Origin: Bacteroidales bacterium
GTDB lineage: Bacteria; Bacteroidota; Bacteroidia; Bacteroidales; P3
Direction: 5' to 3'
DNA: 64,000 nt
Assembly (NCBI GenBank): GCA_017962665.1
Contig: JAGCUU010000039.1
Coordinates: 1 to 64,000, forward strand
Part shown: positions 62,039-64,000 of the stretch, in pieces
Numbering within the stretch: position 1 is the stretch's first letter
Layout of the letters: each line of letters starts with the position of its first letter
Notes under the pieces: model-generated
What the model saw: the letters and a program-made list of their open reading frames with translations, nothing else
The model's database searches: none
What the model was told of the DNA's origin: nothing
Position numbers and translations under genes: made by a program

Positions 62039-64000
62039 CTATTTTTTGATAAACTTAGCTGTTGCGCCATTGGTTCGGAGGATGTATATTCCGTTGGGCA
62101 GATTGCTGATGTCGAGTATGGTACGGTCTTCTGTGGCGGTGGCGCTGATTAATGGGCGTCCCATAATATCAAGGATATCAACGTTGCCATTGGCGTTTTC
62201 AATGCAGATTGAATTATTGGCTGGGTTGGGGTATATCTGGATAGAAGCCGTTTCCGATGGCTGTGTGATTGGTACGTATGGGTCGTGCTCATAGCACCCG
62301 ATATCGACACGGCCGTTGCGAAAACGGTTGTTGTTGTCGAGGTCTACGGTATATGAACCGGAGCGTATAGTGTCGCCGGCATCTACAAGAGGGGAACGGC
62401 TACTGAGATGCCAGTCACCCAGTTCAGAGGAAGGCCCTATCGTTGTGTCTGGATTCATGAATAGAGGTCCTTTGTCGTCGGGAGGCCTGTTCCAATAGCT
62501 GATGCCAAAATTGCTGTTGCTGTCTTTTTCGCCAAAGCCTTGTACGGCACAGAACTTGATATTGCTGATATTGTTTGAAGTCAGTGAACTGTCGTTACGC
62601 CAGAAAACGCAGTTGCGTATACTCTCGGCATTGTCGTTGATGACGCCGACACCGGTATTGCAAACTATGTCGCATCCGTACATGGTGCCGTTAAGTGACT
62701 GTATTCCGAAGCCGTCATTGTGAGCAATAAGGCTGTTGCGGATATTGCTTCCATTGAGTGTAACACCTCCACCGTAGTTGCTGTTGATAACACAGTTGTA
62801 TATTATATTGTTGTTGGCATATAATGCAGCGCCTGTTGTAGTCGTAACGGTGTTGTTCTGAATTGTGCAACGCTCGAAGCGAACGCCGTTGTTGATTTTT
62901 GCACCGGCACCGGTTGCAGCGAGACCATCAGCGAATGTCATATCATAGATAAATGCATTCTGTAGTCCTCCAAGTGCTTCGAAAGCAATGTGTTTGTTGC
63001 GGCCGCTCATAATGCTTTGAGGTTTTGGGGTCTGGCGTTCGCCAATGCTTTGTTCTCCTCCGGAGAAGCCTCCAAGTATTTTTACACCTGTCGGCATTGT
63101 AAATGCCGCGGATGCATTGGTGTCGCCATAATACACGCCGCTCTTAACCCAAATCTCGCCGCTTTTGTATAGACCTCGGATAGCCATCGCAGAATGCAGG
63201 TTGGGTGTTGCGCTGTTCCAAGAACTGCCATCGCCGGTGCCATCGGCAGCAACATAAACGGTGTCGTGAATCGGACCGATATTGGAAGGAACGATATTGA
63301 ATACAGCCGCCTGTCCGTTTGAGTAGCCGTTGACGCTTGAAAGGGAGTAATACCCGTCTCCGTATCCGCCCCAGCCAAAATTGAAATGGTATTTATTGCT
63401 GTTGTTATATCCGTCACAGACAAATGCATGACCTCCATCGCTATTTCGACCGCTGTAGTATACTGGTCTTCCGAGGTCGAGGTCGTGGCGGAGGAGTGAG
63501 TCCCATTCGGCAGTGTTGGGTGATTTTGCCTTGTAATAAGCCTCGGTGTATCCAAAATGATATAGTGCGACAGGAACATCCTCGCTATGGGCACCGCTTC
63601 CGTCGGTGTTGTTCGGGCATTCGTAGTTCATACGAACAGAGACCCCGCAATGGTAACAAAGCAGTGAGACGGCATGTTGATATGATGCATTTGAGTATGG
63701 TGTCACAGAATTTGGCATTAGGCTATAGTCGTAGTATGCAGAATCAAATGCTGCAGACAAGTAGCCGAAGTATGAATGGGTATAGCCTTTCCTTGAAAAA
63801 CCGGTGTTTGGGTATTGGTGGTAACGTATAATCTGTGCCATTGCTGTAGCTACGCATCCTGTTACACTATGGCCATGATCGCCGTTACTATATACAGGGC
63901 AATAGTTGTTGTATCCTCCACCTTGGTTCCATTGTGTTTGAAGCAGAGCATTGACACCCTTGCCGTCTTTTGATGCATAATAAGAGCGGTCGGCATTAAG
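62039..64000 (-). CDS. Secreted C10 (streptopain-like) cysteine protease with beta-helix domain and T9SS sorting signal, 5' end outside window
   Basis: The frame is open from base 64000 for 653 residues. The catalytic cysteine is residue 49 of the visible part (SVTGCVATAMAQ), and the catalytic histidine about residue 191 (GGHAFVCDGYNNS), followed by FNFGWGGYGDGYYS, the C10 active-site order. Residues about 250-560 form a right-handed beta-helix type repeat region (VKSGVYYGDTNASAAF, VRFERCTIQNNTVTT). The last 70 residues (QIYPNPANNSICIEN, IYILRTNGATAKFIKK) are a type A T9SS C-terminal sorting domain, so the protein is exported by PorW and the rest of the T9SS and attached to the surface. The signal peptide and propeptide lie outside the window. 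Confidence 0.92.
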   Translation of the reverse strand, partial: LNADRSYYASKDGKGVNALLQTQWNQGGGYNNYCPVYSNGDHGHSVTGCVATAMAQIIRYHQYPNTGFSRKGYTHSYFGYLSAAFDSAYYDYSLMPNSVTPYSNASYQHAVSLLCYHCGVSVRMNYECPNNTDGSGAHSEDVPVALYHFGYTEAYYKAKSPNTAEWDSLLRHDLDLGRPVYYSGRNSDGGHAFVCDGYNNSNKYHFNFGWGGYGDGYYSLSSVNGYSNGQAAVFNIVPSNIGPIHDTVYVAADGTGDGSSWNSATPNLHSAMAIRGLYKSGEIWVKSGVYYGDTNASAAFTMPTGVKILGGFSGGEQSIGERQTPKPQSIMSGRNKHIAFEALGGLQNAFIYDMTFADGLAATGAGAKINNGVRFERCTIQNNTVTTTTGAALYANNNIIYNCVINSNYGGGVTLNGSNIRNSLIAHNDGFGIQSLNGTMYGCDIVCNTGVGVINDNAESIRNCVFWRNDSSLTSNNISNIKFCAVQGFGEKDSNSNFGISYWNRPPDDKGPLFMNPDTTIGPSSELGDWHLSSRSPLVDAGDTIRSGSYTVDLDNNNRFRNGRVDIGCYEHDPYVPITQPSETASIQIYPNPANNSICIENANGNVDILDIMGRPLISATATEDRTILDISNLPNGIYILRTNGATAKFIKK

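Overview
The window looks like a chromosomal segment of a member of the Bacteroidales. The evidence is Bacteroidetes-type promoters (TAnnTTTG close upstream of many starts), type IX secretion genes (a PorW/SprE-type lipoprotein, a DUF4835/PorD-type protein, a secreted protease with a C-terminal sorting domain), a TonB receptor paired with a DUF4249 lipoprotein, a Porin_10-type porin, a transketolase split into two subunits, DUF3127 and DUF3822 proteins, and a bactofilin. No rRNA or tRNA gene and no CRISPR array was seen. Genus and species cannot be judged from the sequence alone.

Layout. 1-140: right end of an IS3-family element. 164-5398: a 1744-residue secreted repeat protein. 5637-10613: U32-family protein, radA, an outer-membrane protein and a Tat-exported ferredoxin-type aldo/keto reductase. 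10615-14005: DUF4249 lipoprotein and TonB receptor. 14155-17084: secreted protein, AtoE-type transporter, MBL-fold lipoprotein. 17251-24328: dnaX (with an in-frame TAG), antiporter, dapF, ligA, acyloxyacyl hydrolase. 24333-25518: small lipoprotein and dapD. 25589-32617: secreted protein, ychF, porW, bactofilin, AtpZ-like protein, kinase-RapZ fusion. 32775-38774: membrane protein, DUF3822, rsmD, purC (with an in-frame TAG), YfcC transporter, M28 peptidase. 38870-42335: split transketolase with a VWA protein and a 71-residue protein between its halves. 42439-50290: a long leftward run (lipoprotein, sdaA, porin, trxB, beta-barrel protein, heptose adenylyltransferase, flippase-like protein, panD, hypothetical). 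50568-52440: DUF3127, 5-formyl-THF cyclo-ligase, corA. 52577-55950: a patch of contrasting base composition with nfo, a structured RNA leader, an AT-rich lipoprotein gene, REP-like repeats, a RAYT transposase and pepE. 55967-64000: gyrB, PorD-type protein, aminotransferase, two envelope proteins behind a second structured RNA leader, and a C10 protease running off the window.

Two results stand out. First, two intergenic regions (53494-53682 on +, 61791-61932 on -) can be folded by hand into the same architecture although their primary sequences differ: an 8-bp stem, an AAA / 4-nt internal loop, a 6-7-bp stem, an asymmetric bubble with a 5-nt 3' side, two upper stems, and an apical segment complementary over 8-9 nt to a 3' segment that runs straight into a U-tract. 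Both lie just upstream of genes for exported proteins. They look like two copies of one RNA class (attenuator or riboswitch-like, or sRNA); a 6S-type RNA is an alternative. Second, two core genes, purC and dnaX, are each interrupted by one in-frame TAG while the reading frame continues intact to the expected C-terminus. TAG is a normal stop in other genes here, so a plain genetic-code change is unlikely; nonsense mutation, readthrough, suppression and base error remain open.
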